From Martinezella tropici (lineage in GTDB: Bacteria > Pseudomonadota > Alphaproteobacteria > Rhizobiales > Rhizobiaceae), in the NCBI GenBank assembly GCA_000799755.1, contig JUHI01000005.1:62001-126000 (forward strand): a stretch of DNA of 64,000 nt, given 5' to 3'. Below, piece after piece: positions 63,734-64,000 of the stretch (position 1 is its first letter; each line of letters opens with the position of its first letter). Below the pieces are notes generated by a model. The model did not search any database. It saw only the letters and a list, made by a program, of their open reading frames with translations, and was not told the origin of the DNA. The translations under genes were made by a program, and so were the position numbers.

Positions 63734-64000
63734 TCAGTCGACCGAGACTTCCCAAAGGCGCGCGTTCGACTGCCAGACCGGCTGACCCTTCAGCTTTTTG
63801 GTAGCACCCCATACATCGACCATGTCGTAGAGGAAGATGCCCGGTACATCCTTCAGCATCAGCTCGTGGAATTCGTCGAAGATCTTTTGTCGCTTTGCCT
63901 GATCGGCCTCGACGTAGGCGGCCTTCATCAACTCGATCGCCTTCGGGTTATCCCACATCAGCGAGGCATTCTTGTCCTTGTCGCCGACGTAGAAGGAGTA
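63734..64000 (-). CDS. peptide ABC transporter binding protein, C-terminal fragment
   Basis: The last 89 residues of a protein that continues beyond the right edge. The sequence YSFYVGDKDKNASLMWDN, then DEFHELMLKDVPGIFLYDM and a final LWEVSVD is the C-terminal end of family 5 solute-binding proteins (DppA/OppA type). It would be the first visible gene of an operon that includes the M20 hydrolase; permeases are presumably further right or elsewhere. The ligand cannot be judged from this fragment. Confidence 0.75.
   Translation of the reverse strand, partial: YSFYVGDKDKNASLMWDNPKAIELMKAAYVEADQAKRQKIFDEFHELMLKDVPGIFLYDMVDVWGATKKLKGQPVWQSNARLWEVSVD

Noticed and set aside
1..64000. CRISPR arrays, tRNA or rRNA genes, intact insertion sequences
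   Set aside because: No regularly spaced repeats, no cloverleaf or rRNA sequence and no transposase motifs were seen.

Overview
The window looks like an accessory stretch of a Rhizobiaceae genome (Rhizobium/Agrobacterium type), possibly from a secondary replicon. The evidence is its high GC content, many ABC uptake operons each paired with a local regulator, a bioBFDAZ operon with BioR-type boxes, and TGA-N9-TCA iron boxes of the rhizobial kind. I see no rRNA, tRNA, CRISPR array, intact insertion sequence or replication gene.

Left third (1-24 kb). Positions 1-10531 hold a catabolic cluster around an IclR regulator: a polyamine-type ABC importer, a histidine ammonia-lyase homologue with a changed MIO triad, a sugar isomerase-like protein (cut by the edge), a lactonase-type amidohydrolase, a bicupin, a flavin reductase and an HpcH/HpaI aldolase. 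Two closely matching palindromes in its two divergent promoter regions suggest a single regulon. Next come an ArnT-like glycosyltransferase, a small lipoprotein, a LysR/DoxX/flavin reductase/pirin redox unit and a truncated Lrp gene. A siderophore system follows: a TonB receptor divergent from a four-gene FecCDE/BtuF-type operon, each preceded by a mirrored iron box.

Middle (24-43 kb). A second candidate catabolic system pairs a CUT1 sugar importer that lacks an ATPase with a Cys/Met-type PLP lyase, a PfkB kinase, an RpiR regulator and a TrpF-fold protein without the usual catalytic Cys. Two convergent DUF2493 (SLOG) genes, an MgtA-type P-ATPase and the tightly overlapping bioBFDAZ operon follow.

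Right third (43-64 kb). A polar amino-acid ABC operon with two binding proteins is joined to an M28-like and an AbgB-like hydrolase and faces a GntR regulator across an 18-bp palindrome. Then come an MFS/alcohol dehydrogenase pair with a divergent LysR, an orphan pyruvate dehydrogenase E1-alpha, an SMR exporter with its own LysR, a GST, a TetR regulator, a Dxs, and a second AbgB-like hydrolase next to a peptide-binding protein cut by the right edge.

All family calls are from motif reading; no database search was run. The many long ORFs antisense to real genes were treated as high-GC shadows.
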